From Streptomyces sp. L-9-10 (GTDB lineage: Bacteria > Actinomycetota > Actinomycetes > Streptomycetales > Streptomycetaceae), in NCBI RefSeq assembly GCF_004151105.1, contig NZ_PHRF01000027.1:335916-399915 (forward strand): a DNA stretch of 64,000 bases, written 5' to 3'. The notes under the pieces were generated by a model that did no database searches, was not told the origin of the DNA, and saw nothing but the letters and a program-made list of their open reading frames with translations. Of this stretch, positions 9,443 to 18,182 are shown one piece after another (position 1 is the stretch's first letter; each line of letters opens with the position of its first letter). A program made the translations under genes and the position numbers.

Positions 9443-10879
9443 TCAGGCCGCCCCCGCCTCCGTACCCGTACGCGTACCCGTACCCGTCCCCGCGAGCACC
9501 TCGGGGCGCAGCAGGTCCATCAGCCGGTCGGCCGGCAACAGCCCGCGTTCCAGGACCAGTTCGGCGACGCCGCGCCCGGAGGCGAGGGCCTCCTTGGCGA
9601 TCTCGGTCGCGGCGAGGTAGCCGATATGCGGGTTGAGCGCGGTGACGAGCCCGATGGAGTTCTCCACACTCGCGCGCAGGGTCTCGGTATTGGCGGTGAT
9701 ACCGGACACGCAGCGCTCCGCGAGCGTGACGCAGGCGGCCCGCAGATGGGTGATGCTCTCCGAGAGGGAGTGCAGGATGATCGGTTCGAAGGCGTTGAGC
9801 TGGAGCTGCCCCGCCTCCGCCGCCATGGTGATGGTGACGTCGTTGCCGATCACCTCGAAGGCCACCTGGTTGACCACCTCGGGGATCACCGGGTTGACCT
9901 TGCCCGGCATGATGCTGGAACCCGCCTGCACCGGCGGCAGATTGATCTCCGCGAAGCCCGCCCGCGGTCCCGAGGAGAGCAGCCGCAGATCGTTGCAGCT
10001 CTTGGAGAGCTTGACAGCGATGCGCTTGAGCACACCGGAGAGATGGACGAAGGCGCCGCAGTCCTGGGTGGCCTCGACGAGGTTGGCCGCGGTGACCAGG
10101 GGCAGCCCGGTGATGGCGGCGAGATGGCGGCGGGCGGCCTCCGCGTAACCCGCTGGGGCGTTGAGCCCGGTGCCGATGGCGGTCGCGCCGAGGTTGATCT
10201 CATGGACGAGGCAGACGGCCTCGGCGAGCCTGCATTCGTCCTCCTCCAGCATCACCGCGTACGCGGAGAACTCCTGGCCGAGGGTCATCGGCACCGCGTC
10301 CTGGAGCTGGGTCCGGCCCATCTTGAGGATCTCGCGGAACTCCTCGGCCTTGGCCGCGAACGCCTCGCGCAGGATCGTCATCGCGTCGAGCAGTTCCCGT
10401 ACCGCGAGGATCGTGGCGACATTGACGGCGGTCGGATAGACGTCGTTCGTCGACTGGCTGAGGTTGACGTCCTCGTTCGGGTGCAGCTCGTGGTGGTCGC
10501 CCTTGGTGTGGCCGAGGATCTCCAGTGCCCGGTTGGCGATGACCTCGTTGGCGTTCATGTTGGTCGACGTACCGGCGCCGCCCTGGATCACGTCCACGAC
10601 GAACTGGTCGTGCAGCAGGCCCTCGTTCCTGATCTCCCGGCAGGCGGCGGCGATGGCGTCGGCCTTCTCGGCGGTGAGCAGCCCGAGGTCCTGGTTGGCG
10701 CGGGCCGCGGCTTCCTTGACGGCGGCGAGCGCGTTGATCAGATGGGGGTAGGCGGCGATCGGCGTACCGGTGATGGGGAAGTTCTCCGAGGCGCGCAGGG
10801 TGTGCACTCCCCAGTACGCGTCGGCGGGTATGTCGCGGTCGCCCAGCAGATCGTGTTCGCGGCGGTGGCCGGCAGTCAT
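9443..10879 (-). CDS. aspA: Aspartate ammonia-lyase (aspartase)
   Basis: Cytoplasmic homotetrameric lyase: L-aspartate to fumarate plus ammonia. 478 residues. The fumarase/aspartase signature GSSIMPGKVNP is intact, with the upstream SQSTNDVYPT and GGAGTSTNMNANE segments that form the active site. The Asn-rich substrate loop favours aspartase over fumarase, and the context supports this: the three genes upstream encode a regulator, an amino-acid permease and an asparaginase, so asparagine can be imported, deamidated, then split to fumarate. The start ATG 10879 has AAGGA upstream. 150 bases of repeat-rich spacer separate it from the asparaginase gene, so it may be co-transcribed or have its own promoter. 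Confidence 0.92.
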   Translation of the reverse strand: MTAGHRREHDLLGDRDIPADAYWGVHTLRASENFPITGTPIAAYPHLINALAAVKEAAARANQDLGLLTAEKADAIAAACREIRNEGLLHDQFVVDVIQGGAGTSTNMNANEVIANRALEILGHTKGDHHELHPNEDVNLSQSTNDVYPTAVNVATILAVRELLDAMTILREAFAAKAEEFREILKMGRTQLQDAVPMTLGQEFSAYAVMLEEDECRLAEAVCLVHEINLGATAIGTGLNAPAGYAEAARRHLAAITGLPLVTAANLVEATQDCGAFVHLSGVLKRIAVKLSKSCNDLRLLSSGPRAGFAEINLPPVQAGSSIMPGKVNPVIPEVVNQVAFEVIGNDVTITMAAEAGQLQLNAFEPIILHSLSESITHLRAACVTLAERCVSGITANTETLRASVENSIGLVTALNPHIGYLAATEIAKEALASGRGVAELVLERGLLPADRLMDLLRPEVLAGTGTGTRTGTEAGAA

Positions 10880-10904
10880 ATCGCGGGTCCTTCGTGAGAG
10901 CTGA

Positions 10905-11029
10905 GGGTGGGTGTCCCGTGGCGGCGGGACGGCGGAACGGCGGAAGGAGAAACGGCGGGGAGACGGGGAGACGGGGAGACGGGGATGCGGAACGGTGGGA
11001 AGGCGGAACGGGGAAGCGGTGGGACGGTG
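10905..11029. repeat. Purine-strand repeat spacer between asparaginase and aspartase genes
   Basis: Simple-sequence DNA with almost all purines on the plus strand. It includes three perfect GGGGAGAC units (10957-10980), a degenerate fourth, and repeated GGCGGAAC/GGCGGGAC. No gene is visible. On the transcribed (minus-sense) mRNA it is a pyrimidine-rich stretch. Confidence 0.6.
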
Positions 11030-12145
11030 TTACGCGGCGGACGGGGCGGGCGGGACCGCACCGGCCGACGGGGCGAAGAAGGGGGCCAGGGCACCTGCCG
11101 CACGCAGGGTTCCGACCTCCTGTCCGCCCCCGATGACCGGCGCCCGGTCGAATCCGGCGAGGATCTCCGGATCGATCCCGCACCTGGCGAGGGCCGCGGC
11201 GGTCACCGGCATCCTGGCGCGGTCGGCACCGTCGGCGATCTTCACACCGACGGCCCGCCCGTCCGGCAGCGCCACGATCTGTACGCCCTCGAACCCGTCC
11301 TTGGCGAGCAGACCCGGGACCGCGCGCATCAGCCGGGCGACATCCCGGCCGCTGCCGGAGACCATCTCCGGGTGCTCGCGCATGGCGTGCGCGACCCGGC
11401 CCTCGTCGGTACCGGGCGCGGCCGTCGCGATCCGGGCCGCGGCCCGGGTGAGACCGCGCAGGGATACGGCGAAGAGCGGCGCGCCGCACCCGTCGACCGT
11501 CACCCGTGCGATGGCCTGCCCCGTCAGCTCCTCGACCGTCGAGGCGATCTCCCGCTGGAGCGGATGCCCGGGGTCGAGATAGTTCTCCAGTGGCCAGCCC
11601 CTGGCCTTGGCCGTCATCAGCATGGCGGCGTGCTTGCCCGAGCAGTTCTGGGCGAGCCGGTTCGGGCCGCGTCCGGCGCGGATCCACTCGTCCCGCACCG
11701 CCGGGTCGTACGGCAGATCGGGCACGTTGCGCAGGTCGTCCTCGGTCAGTCCCGCACCGTCCAGGATGCGCCGGGCCGTGGCCAGATGGAGTTCCTCGCC
11801 GGAGTGGCTGGCCGCGGTGAGGGCCAGCGACTCGGTGTCGAGCGCCGGCAGTCCGGCGCGCAGCAGTCCGACCGCCTGGACAGGCTTGAGCGCCGAGCGC
11901 GGGTAGAACGCGGCCTCGATGTCGCCCGCGCGGAACTCCACACTGCCGTCCGCCGCCAGGACGACGACCGAGCCGTGGTGGACGCCCTCGATGACACCTC
12001 CCCGTACGACATGCGCGACGGGGACATGGGCCGGCTCACGGACGGCGGGGGGCGCTCCCGGCATGGCGGACTCTCCCGGTACGAGGGGCTGCGCGGGGCG
12101 CGCGGGGCGTGGCGGGGTGGCCCCCGCCGGCGTGGAGTTGGTCAT
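11030..12145 (-). CDS. Asparaginase (bacterial L-asparaginase II family)
   Basis: Hydrolyses L-asparagine to aspartate and ammonia. 371 residues, start ATG 12145. It belongs to the Rhizobium/actinomycete thermolabile asparaginase II type, not the E. coli AnsA/AnsB type: FYPRSALKPVQAVGLLRAG (catalytic SxxK region), ASHSGEELH, NCSGKHAAML and DGCGAPLFAVSL are family hallmarks. A ~40-residue Ala/Pro-rich N-terminal extension precedes the domain. Its start codon lies 2 bases after the permease stop, so the two are translationally coupled. The product feeds the downstream aspartase. Confidence 0.9.
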   Translation of the reverse strand: MTNSTPAGATPPRPARPAQPLVPGESAMPGAPPAVREPAHVPVAHVVRGGVIEGVHHGSVVVLAADGSVEFRAGDIEAAFYPRSALKPVQAVGLLRAGLPALDTESLALTAASHSGEELHLATARRILDGAGLTEDDLRNVPDLPYDPAVRDEWIRAGRGPNRLAQNCSGKHAAMLMTAKARGWPLENYLDPGHPLQREIASTVEELTGQAIARVTVDGCGAPLFAVSLRGLTRAAARIATAAPGTDEGRVAHAMREHPEMVSGSGRDVARLMRAVPGLLAKDGFEGVQIVALPDGRAVGVKIADGADRARMPVTAAALARCGIDPEILAGFDRAPVIGGGQEVGTLRAAGALAPFFAPSAGAVPPAPSAA

Positions 12146-12147
12146 GA

Positions 12148-13683
12148 TCAGCTCTCGTTGTCGTTCTTGGTGCCGGGGGAAGTCCCGGTCCCGGCCGAGG
12201 TCCCGGCAGCGGTCCCGGCCGCGGTCCCGGCCGCGGTTTCCCGTACGGTCCCGACCCGGCCCCGTACCAGGAACCAGCCCACGACCAGCGCCGCCCCGAT
12301 CGCGGGCAGGGACAGGACGGTCGTACGCCCCGCGCCGCCGTCGGCGTACATCAGGACCAGCACCGACGCGAGGAAGACCAGCGTGACGATCTCGGTCCAC
12401 GGCGAGCCGGGGAGCCGGTAGCCGGGGCGTACGAGCAGCCCGGCCTGCGTCTTCCGCCAGAAGAGGAGATGACAGACCATGATCATGGCCCAGGTGCTGA
12501 GGATGCCGAGCGCGGCGAAGTTCAGCACGATCTCGAACGCCTCGCTCGGTACGACGTAGTTGAGGCCGACGCCCAGCACACAGATCGAGGAGGTCAGCAG
12601 AATGCCTCCGTACGGCACCTGGCTGCGGCTCATCACCCCGGTGAACTTCGGCGCCGACCCCGACATCGCCATCGAACGCAGGATGCGGCCGGTGGAGTAG
12701 AGCCCGGAGTTGAGGCTCGACATCGCGGCGGTGAGGACGACGAGGTTCATCACCCCGCCGGCCGCCGGCACGCCGATATTGGACAGCACGGTCACGAACG
12801 GGCTCTCGCGGGCGGAGTACGCGTCCCAGGGCAGCAGCATCGTGAGCAGCACGACCGAGCCGACGTAGAAGAGGGCCACGCGCCACATGATGGAGTTGAT
12901 CGCCTTCGGCATGATCTTCTCCGGGTGCGCGGTCTCGCCCGCCGTGACACCGACGAGTTCGACGGAGGCGTAGGCGAAGACAACGCCCTGGATGACCAGC
13001 AGCATCGGGAGCATCCCGGCCGGGAAGAGGCCGCCGTTGTCCGTGATCAGCGAGGGACCGGGGGTGTGGCCGTCGACCGGCTGCTGGGTGACCAGCAGGA
13101 AGATGCCGATCAGCATGAAGAGGACCAGCGCTCCGACCTTGATGATCGCGAACCAGAACTCCAGTTCACCGAAGATCTTCACGGAGATGAGGTTCACGGT
13201 CAGTACGACCGCGAGCGCGATCAGGGCGATCACCCACTGCGGGACATCGGTGAACATGCCCCAGTAGTGGGTGTAGGTCGCCACCGCCGTGATGTCGGCG
13301 ATTCCGGTGGTCGCCCAGTTCAGGAAGTACATCCAGCCCGCGACGAACGCCCCCTTCTCGCCGAGGAATTCACGGGCGTACGAGACGAACGCCCCGGAGG
13401 ACGGCCGGTGCAGCACCAGCTCTCCGAGGGCACGCACCACGAGGAACGCGAAGACACCGCAGACGGCGTAGGCCACGGCCAGCGACGGCCCGGCGTCGGC
13501 GAGCCTGCCGCCCGCGCCGAGGAACAGCCCGGTGCCGATGGCCCCGCCGATGGCGATCATGTTGATGTGGCGGGACTTCAGGGACTTGCTGTATCCGGCG
13601 TCACCGGCGTCGATGTGCGCGGCATGGTCCGGCGCACGTTCGTCGCCCGCTGGTCGCGGCTTCTGGAGGGACGGTTCACTCAC
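12148..13683 (-). CDS. ansP: Amino-acid permease (APC superfamily, probable asparagine permease)
   Basis: Proton-coupled inner-membrane amino-acid importer. 511 residues, about 12 hydrophobic segments. The AAT-family N-terminal signature [21 protein letters not shown] and the [34 protein letters not shown] region are clear. GTG start at 13683 overlaps the regulator stop (GTGA). Asparagine specificity is inferred from the coupled asparaginase and aspartase. The C-terminus is a short AGTAAGT repeat tail encoded by reiterated 12-base units at about 12176-12240. Confidence 0.88.
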   Translation of the reverse strand: MSEPSLQKPRPAGDERAPDHAAHIDAGDAGYSKSLKSRHINMIAIGGAIGTGLFLGAGGRLADAGPSLAVAYAVCGVFAFLVVRALGELVLHRPSSGAFVSYAREFLGEKGAFVAGWMYFLNWATTGIADITAVATYTHYWGMFTDVPQWVIALIALAVVLTVNLISVKIFGELEFWFAIIKVGALVLFMLIGIFLLVTQQPVDGHTPGPSLITDNGGLFPAGMLPMLLVIQGVVFAYASVELVGVTAGETAHPEKIMPKAINSIMWRVALFYVGSVVLLTMLLPWDAYSARESPFVTVLSNIGVPAAGGVMNLVVLTAAMSSLNSGLYSTGRILRSMAMSGSAPKFTGVMSRSQVPYGGILLTSSICVLGVGLNYVVPSEAFEIVLNFAALGILSTWAMIMVCHLLFWRKTQAGLLVRPGYRLPGSPWTEIVTLVFLASVLVLMYADGGAGRTTVLSLPAIGAALVVGWFLVRGRVGTVRETAAGTAAGTAAGTSAGTGTSPGTKNDNES

Positions 13684-14417
13684 GCCGGGTCTTCGCCTTC
13701 TGTGGGGGGAACCGCGCGCCGCGGCGAGCGCACGATGGTGGTCAACGTCGACTCGACGCGGGCCAGATGGTGGGTCATGGCTTCCACGGCGTCGCGCTCG
13801 GAACGGTCGACGAGCGCGTCGACGATCGCCTGGTGTTCCCGATTCGACTGCTCGCGCCGCCCGCCCAGATCGTTGAGGAACGCCGACTGGCGGGCCAGCG
13901 CGTCACGGATCTCCTCGATGACTCTCCGGAAGACGGGGTTCTGGGCGGCCCGCGCGACCGCGAGGTGGAAGAGGGTGTCCATCGCCACCCACGCGGTGGT
14001 GTCGGTCTCCCGTTCCATCCGCTCCTGAAGGTGCGCGAGATGGTCGAGGTCCTCGGGGGTGCGGCGGAGCGCCGCGTACCCGGCCACCGGGATCTCCACA
14101 TGGCGGCGCACTTCGAGGAGGTCGCTCGCCGAGTAGTCACCGAAGGTCGGGTCCTCGACCGGGCCGTGGGACACGACGAAGGTGCCCTTGCCGGTGCGCG
14201 AGACCGTGAGCCCCATGGTCTGGAGCGCGCGCAGCGCCTCCCGGAGAACGGGTCTGCTCACTTCCAGGCGGCGGCAGAGCTCTGCCTCCGAGGGGAGCTT
14301 GTCCCCCACCGCGTACTCACCGCGCTCGATGGCACCGCGCAGATGACCGAGCACCGCTTCCAGGGCGCTGATCCGCTTGGGCGCCTCGCCAGCTGTCTGG
14401 CTGTCTGACAGGTTCAC
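13680..14417 (-). CDS. FadR/GntR-family regulator (FCD domain)
   Basis: Transcription factor with an N-terminal winged helix-turn-helix ([30 protein letters not shown]...GKGTFV) and C-terminal all-helical FCD ligand domain with acidic/His metal or ligand residues ([15 protein letters not shown]...HQAIVDAL...HHLARV). I chose GTG 14417 ([10 protein letters not shown]); ATG 14462 lacks an SD. First gene of the asparagine/aspartate set, overlapping the permease by 4 bases. Likely local, amino-acid-responsive control, by inference. Confidence 0.88.
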   Translation of the reverse strand: MNLSDSQTAGEAPKRISALEAVLGHLRGAIERGEYAVGDKLPSEAELCRRLEVSRPVLREALRALQTMGLTVSRTGKGTFVVSHGPVEDPTFGDYSASDLLEVRRHVEIPVAGYAALRRTPEDLDHLAHLQERMERETDTTAWVAMDTLFHLAVARAAQNPVFRRVIEEIRDALARQSAFLNDLGGRREQSNREHQAIVDALVDRSERDAVEAMTHHLARVESTLTTIVRSPRRAVPPTEGEDPA

Positions 14418-14555
14418 CCGCGCATCCTGAACCCCCGGGGAGAGGGCTGTCAAGAACGCCATTCACCAAAGGGAACGGCGAAGGGGACGCCGGACGGACA
14501 GCGGAGGGGACAGGGACGAGAGCAGGACGCGCGGGTGAACCACCCGTCCCGCGCC

Positions 14556-14591
14556 GAGGGGGCGGGTGATCCACCGGTCCACCGCCCCCTC
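14556..14591 (-). terminator. Hairpin overlapping the stop codon of the FAD monooxygenase
   Basis: 10-bp perfect arms GAGGGGGCGG (14556-14565) and complement (14582-14591). The second arm overlaps the monooxygenase stop codon (14590-14592). A smaller stem CGGGTG-AAC-CACCCG lies just beyond. Confidence 0.65.
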
Positions 14592-16158
14592 AGCGCGGGA
14601 CGGCGGCCAGGGTCTCCCGTACGGCTCCGAGCAGCGCCTCGTCGTCCGGCTCGGCGCTCGCCCAGGCCACATGACCGTCGGGGCGAATGAGAGCGGCACG
14701 CACACCGGACCAGTCGGAGTGCGGCGCGGAGAGGGGCGCGCTATGGACGGTGAGCCGGCGGACGGGGTCGGCGGTGAGCCACTCCAATTCACCGGTGAAA
14801 CCGCCGGTGGAATCGCCGGTGGAATCGCCGGTGAGATCGAGCAGTATGTGACGGCCGTTCCGGAGCAGGGCGAACAGGCCCGTCCCCGAACCGCCGTCTC
14901 CCCCGGCGAGCGCCAGATCCGGGGCCCGGCGGCCGGTGAGCGAATGCGCCGGAACGGACGGCGCGGGCGGATACGCGACGGCGAGCCCGGAGAGACGTTC
15001 GGCGAGGTCCCTGGAGAACTCGGGCCGGGTGGCGATCAGTGTGCTGAGGACCTCGCGCAGCGCCTGCCCCTCCGGAGTGAAGGCGGTCATGAGCGCGGTC
15101 TGCGCCCGTGTGCTCTCCAGCAGATCCGCGCCGACCGGATGCCGTTCGTCGTGGTAACCGTCCAGGAGACCGTCGGGCGCCCCGCCCGCGACCACGGCGG
15201 CCAGCTTCCAGCCGAGATTGGTGGCGTCCTGGACACCGACGTTGAGGCCCACTCCCCCGGTCGGGAAGTGCATGTGCGCGGCGTCCCCCGCCAGCAGTAC
15301 CCGCCCCGAGCGGTACCGCGCCGCCTGCCGGGTGGCGTTGCCGAACCGGGAGAGCCACACCGGATCGCGCATCCCGAAGTCGTCGCCCGTGATCCGTACG
15401 ACCTTGGCGCGCAGTTCTTCCAGGGTGAGCGCGCCGGGCGGTTCGGCCCGGACGTCGTCGCGGGCGATGCCGACGAAGCGGTGGATCCCGCCCGGCAGCG
15501 GCACGGCCATCAGCCCGCCCTCGGTCGTGGACACATTCAGACCCGGCCCCTCCGGCGGGCTGTCCAGGACGACATCGCCGAGCCAGCCCCAGGTCGTGAC
15601 GTCGGTGCCGGGGAAGCCGATGCCCGCCGCGTCGCGTACGACGCTCCGCGTTCCGTCGCAGCCGACGACGTAGGCCGCCCGCAGCTCGTACGGCCCGTCA
15701 GGCCCCTCGGTCCGGACGGACACCGAGTCCCGCTGCCGCAGGAGACCCGTGACCCGGTGCCCGCGCCGGATCCGCGCGCCGGCCGACAGCGCGTACTCCT
15801 CCAGCAGTTCTTCGGTACGGGCCTGGGGCAGCGCCAGCGTGAACGGGTAGGGCGTGTCCAGCGCGCCGAAGTCCATCCGGTCGGTCAGTCCGCCGAAGTG
15901 GCCGCTGGGAATCCGTCCTCCTTCCGCGAGGAACGCCTCCGCCACACCACGAGAGGCCAGGATCTCGATGGTGCGCGGATGGACCGTGAGCGCCTTCGAG
16001 TGCGGGTTCCGCTCTTCCCTGGTCTCCAGGACGGTGACGGACACCCCGCCGAGGCGCAGCTCCGCCGCCAGCCAGAGCCCGACCGGACCGGCTCCGACCA
16101 CGACGACCTGTTCCCCGCCCGAGTCCACATCCCTGCCCATATCCATATCCATATCCAT
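14590..16158 (-). CDS. FAD-dependent aromatic monooxygenase (PheA/TfdB/rifampicin monooxygenase-like)
   Basis: Class A flavoprotein hydroxylase that uses NAD(P)H and O2 on an aromatic or polyketide-like substrate. 522 residues from ATG 16158, placed 7 bases after GGAGG. FAD motifs are VVVVGAGPVGLWLAAELRLGG (dinucleotide fold, ~residues 16-36), the DG region YVVGCDGTRSVVRDAAG and GRVLLAGDAAHMHFPTGG. The following GLNVGVQDATNLGWKLA is strongly Rox-like. A thioredoxin-fold-like C-terminal domain follows, with a small STGD repeat. An N-terminal Met-Asp repeat (MDMDMDM) comes from a CATATC-type repeat. Divergent from a TetR gene with paired operators between, so probably an inducible detoxification enzyme. 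Substrate is not determinable. Confidence 0.9.
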   Translation of the reverse strand: MDMDMDMGRDVDSGGEQVVVVGAGPVGLWLAAELRLGGVSVTVLETREERNPHSKALTVHPRTIEILASRGVAEAFLAEGGRIPSGHFGGLTDRMDFGALDTPYPFTLALPQARTEELLEEYALSAGARIRRGHRVTGLLRQRDSVSVRTEGPDGPYELRAAYVVGCDGTRSVVRDAAGIGFPGTDVTTWGWLGDVVLDSPPEGPGLNVSTTEGGLMAVPLPGGIHRFVGIARDDVRAEPPGALTLEELRAKVVRITGDDFGMRDPVWLSRFGNATRQAARYRSGRVLLAGDAAHMHFPTGGVGLNVGVQDATNLGWKLAAVVAGGAPDGLLDGYHDERHPVGADLLESTRAQTALMTAFTPEGQALREVLSTLIATRPEFSRDLAERLSGLAVAYPPAPSVPAHSLTGRRAPDLALAGGDGGSGTGLFALLRNGRHILLDLTGDSTGDSTGGFTGELEWLTADPVRRLTVHSAPLSAPHSDWSGVRAALIRPDGHVAWASAEPDDEALLGAVRETLAAVPR

Positions 16159-16182
16159 GCTGATGCCTCCACCCCTTCCCTC

Positions 16183-16197
16183 TTGGTCACTGACCAA
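16183..16197. promoter_or_regulatory. Operator O1 for divergent TetR regulator
   Basis: TTGGTCACTGACCAA: perfect 7-bp arms around one central base, 25 bases upstream of the monooxygenase start. A near-identical copy lies 33 bp away centre to centre (three helical turns). Confidence 0.75.
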
Positions 16198-16215
16198 TGA
16201 CACGGAACAGTAGAC

Positions 16216-16230
16216 TAGGTCAGTGACCAA
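16216..16230. promoter_or_regulatory. Operator O2, overlapping the tetR start codon
   Basis: TAGGTCAGTGACCAA, one mismatch pair from a perfect palindrome and matching O1. Its central base is the first base of the GTG start codon of the regulator, so repressor binding here would directly block its own gene. Confidence 0.7.
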
Positions 16231-16867
16231 AAGGCAATCGGATCGGCCCTCACGGCCCCGGCTCGATCCGGAGACGGTGGTACGGGCGGCACTGGAACTG
16301 CTGGACGACAAGGGCGCGGAGGCGGTGTCGATCCGCGGCATCGCGGAGCGGCTCGGCGTCAGGATGAACACCGTCCTCTGGCACGCCAAGACCAAGGCCC
16401 GGCTGCTGGAACTGATGGCGGACGCGATCGTCGGCGGGGTGCCTCTGGACGATCTGCCCGAGCCCTGGGAGGAGCGGGTCCGCGAACTCTGCCACCGCTA
16501 CCGTCGCGGTCTGCTGGCACACCGCGACGGAGCCGCCGTCGTGTCCGGCACCTACAGCGCGGAACCCGCCACCCTCCGCTTGGCCGAGACCATGGTCGAG
16601 GCGCTGCTCGGCACGGGTCTGCCCGAGCGCGAGGCGGCCTGGGCGTGCTGGACGCTGGTCTACTTCGTACTGGGACTGTCCCAGGAGGAACAAGCGGCTC
16701 CGGAGTCGGTCGGCCACGGCCTCGGCCGCGCGCTCGTCCCCGGACTCCACCCCTCACTGAGCCGGGTCGTGGCGCACTTCGAGGACACCTCCTTCGACGA
16801 GCGCTTCGACTACGGCCTCTCCCTGATCCTGCGGTCACTGAGCGAACGGGCGGGCCGGCACGGCTGA
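16223..16867 (+). CDS. TetR-family repressor (tetracycline-repressor-like C-terminal domain)
   Basis: 214-residue ligand-responsive repressor. The N-terminal HTH is in residues ~20-62 (ALELLDDKGAEAVSIRGIAERLGVRMNTVLWHAKTKARLLELM); the tryptophan in VLWHAKTKARLL replaces the usual Tyr, as in TetR itself. The C-terminal part resembles the TetR_C ligand domain (YRRGLLAHRDGAAVVSGTY...). GTG 16223 lies inside operator O2 with almost no SD, which suggests a leaderless transcript. Expected to repress itself and the divergent monooxygenase gene, released by the enzyme's substrate or a related compound (inference). Confidence 0.88.
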   Translation: MTKRQSDRPSRPRLDPETVVRAALELLDDKGAEAVSIRGIAERLGVRMNTVLWHAKTKARLLELMADAIVGGVPLDDLPEPWEERVRELCHRYRRGLLAHRDGAAVVSGTYSAEPATLRLAETMVEALLGTGLPEREAAWACWTLVYFVLGLSQEEQAAPESVGHGLGRALVPGLHPSLSRVVAHFEDTSFDERFDYGLSLILRSLSERAGRHG

Positions 16868-16945
16868 TCGGGGACTCCGCCTCGGCCCCCTCCCCCGGCG
16901 TTACGGATGATGTGCGCCTCGCCGTCGCGGCATCTGCGGCAGCCG

Positions 16946-17914
16946 TCAGAACGGCCGGTCGCCCGCGATGGCGACGCGCTCGGCCACCCGGCGGTGCGGG
17001 GCGTAGTCATTGACCGCGTAGTGCTGGGTGGCGCGGTTGTCCCAGAAGGCGATGTCCCCCGCCTGCCAGCGGAACCGCACCTGGTACTCGGGCACATGGG
17101 CCTGCTGGAACAGCAGGCGCAGCAACCGGTCGCTCTCCGCACGCTCCAGCCCCACGATCCGGGTGGTGAAGGAGATGTTGACGAACAGCATCCGCCGCCC
17201 GGTCTCGGGGTGGCGCCGTACGACGGGGTGCTCGACGGGCGGGAACAGCTCCTGGAACGGGGCGAGTTGGGCGGGCGAGGAGAAGCGCGCGAAGCCCGGG
17301 ACGAAGTCGTGCACGGCGCGGGCGCCGTCGATACGGTCCTTCACACCCTGCGGCAGATTGTCGTACGCCGCCGCCATATCGGCCCACATCGTGTCACCGC
17401 CGACCGGAGGCACCTCGCGGAGTTGCAGCACCGCGCCCAGCGCGGGCCGCTCGCGGAACGTCACATCCGCGTGCCAGACGTTCTCGAAGGTGGGCACCGC
17501 ACTCCGGTCGAACCGGACCACCTCCGGGGCGTCTCCGGCGGCCAGCAGCGGATTGGTCTCCAACTCGCCCCAGTTGCGGGCGAAGGCGCGCTGCGCGTCG
17601 GACGAGAGATGCTGTCCGCGGAAGAAGAGCACCTTCCACTCCAGCAACGCCCGGTTGAGCTCCTCGCGCACGGCGGGTGCCGGCGGGAGGGACAGGTCGA
17701 GCCCGCGGATCTCGGCACCGATGATCCGTCCCTGCGGGACGACGTCGAAGAGTTCGTACGGCCGGTCCTCCCATTCCTCCGGGAGGCGGCGCAGCGTACG
17801 GGGGCCTTCGTACAGGCCGTCGGCGGGTATGCGGTGATCACGCAGTACGGGTGACACGGACGGAACGGACGCGGTGGAAGGAGCGGACTCGGCGGAAGGG
17901 ACGGTGATGGTCAC
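16946..17914 (-). CDS. TauD/TfdA-family Fe(II)/2-oxoglutarate dioxygenase
   Basis: Oxidises a substrate using Fe(II), O2 and 2-oxoglutarate; taurine or a related sulfonate or amino-acid derivative is possible. 322 residues. HxD iron motif in ENVWHADVTFRERP, distal iron His in FWDNRATQHYAVNDY followed by the 2OG-binding Arg region (PHRRVAERV), plus the family segment LLEWKVLFFRGQ. A ~40-residue low-complexity Ser/Pro/Val N-terminus precedes the domain. Start ATG 17914. No sulfonate transporter is next to it, so taurine use is not supported by context. Confidence 0.88.
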   Translation of the reverse strand: MTITVPSAESAPSTASVPSVSPVLRDHRIPADGLYEGPRTLRRLPEEWEDRPYELFDVVPQGRIIGAEIRGLDLSLPPAPAVREELNRALLEWKVLFFRGQHLSSDAQRAFARNWGELETNPLLAAGDAPEVVRFDRSAVPTFENVWHADVTFRERPALGAVLQLREVPPVGGDTMWADMAAAYDNLPQGVKDRIDGARAVHDFVPGFARFSSPAQLAPFQELFPPVEHPVVRRHPETGRRMLFVNISFTTRIVGLERAESDRLLRLLFQQAHVPEYQVRFRWQAGDIAFWDNRATQHYAVNDYAPHRRVAERVAIAGDRPF

Positions 17915-18182
17915 GGCTCTCCTCTGGGGGAACGACGGCAGGCATCACGCGGGGCGGTTCGGCGGAGGCGGGATCCCGGAGCGGACGGGCCCGTCGACAA
18001 CGGGCCGGTGGGGCTACGGGTGGCGTCGCGGATCAGCGACAGGAACGGGCCGGGGGAGATCCCACCCGGCCGCGGCGACGCAGAAAGCTGTGGCCGCGGG
18101 GCGTGCACTCACCGTGGGGGCCGCTGTGGCGCGGCTCCGCTGCACGGAAGTTCGAGTACGTACCCATGGCAGGCACCGTACC

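Noticed and set aside
14590..17914. Monooxygenase, TetR and TauD dioxygenase as a biosynthetic gene cluster
   Set aside because: No core synthase, NRPS/PKS, terpene or RiPP gene nearby; transcription units are separate.
17911..18108. 65-codon minus-strand frame as a missing DUF397 partner
   Set aside because: Product is Pro/Arg/Ser-rich and lacks the WxKSSxS-type DUF397 pattern.
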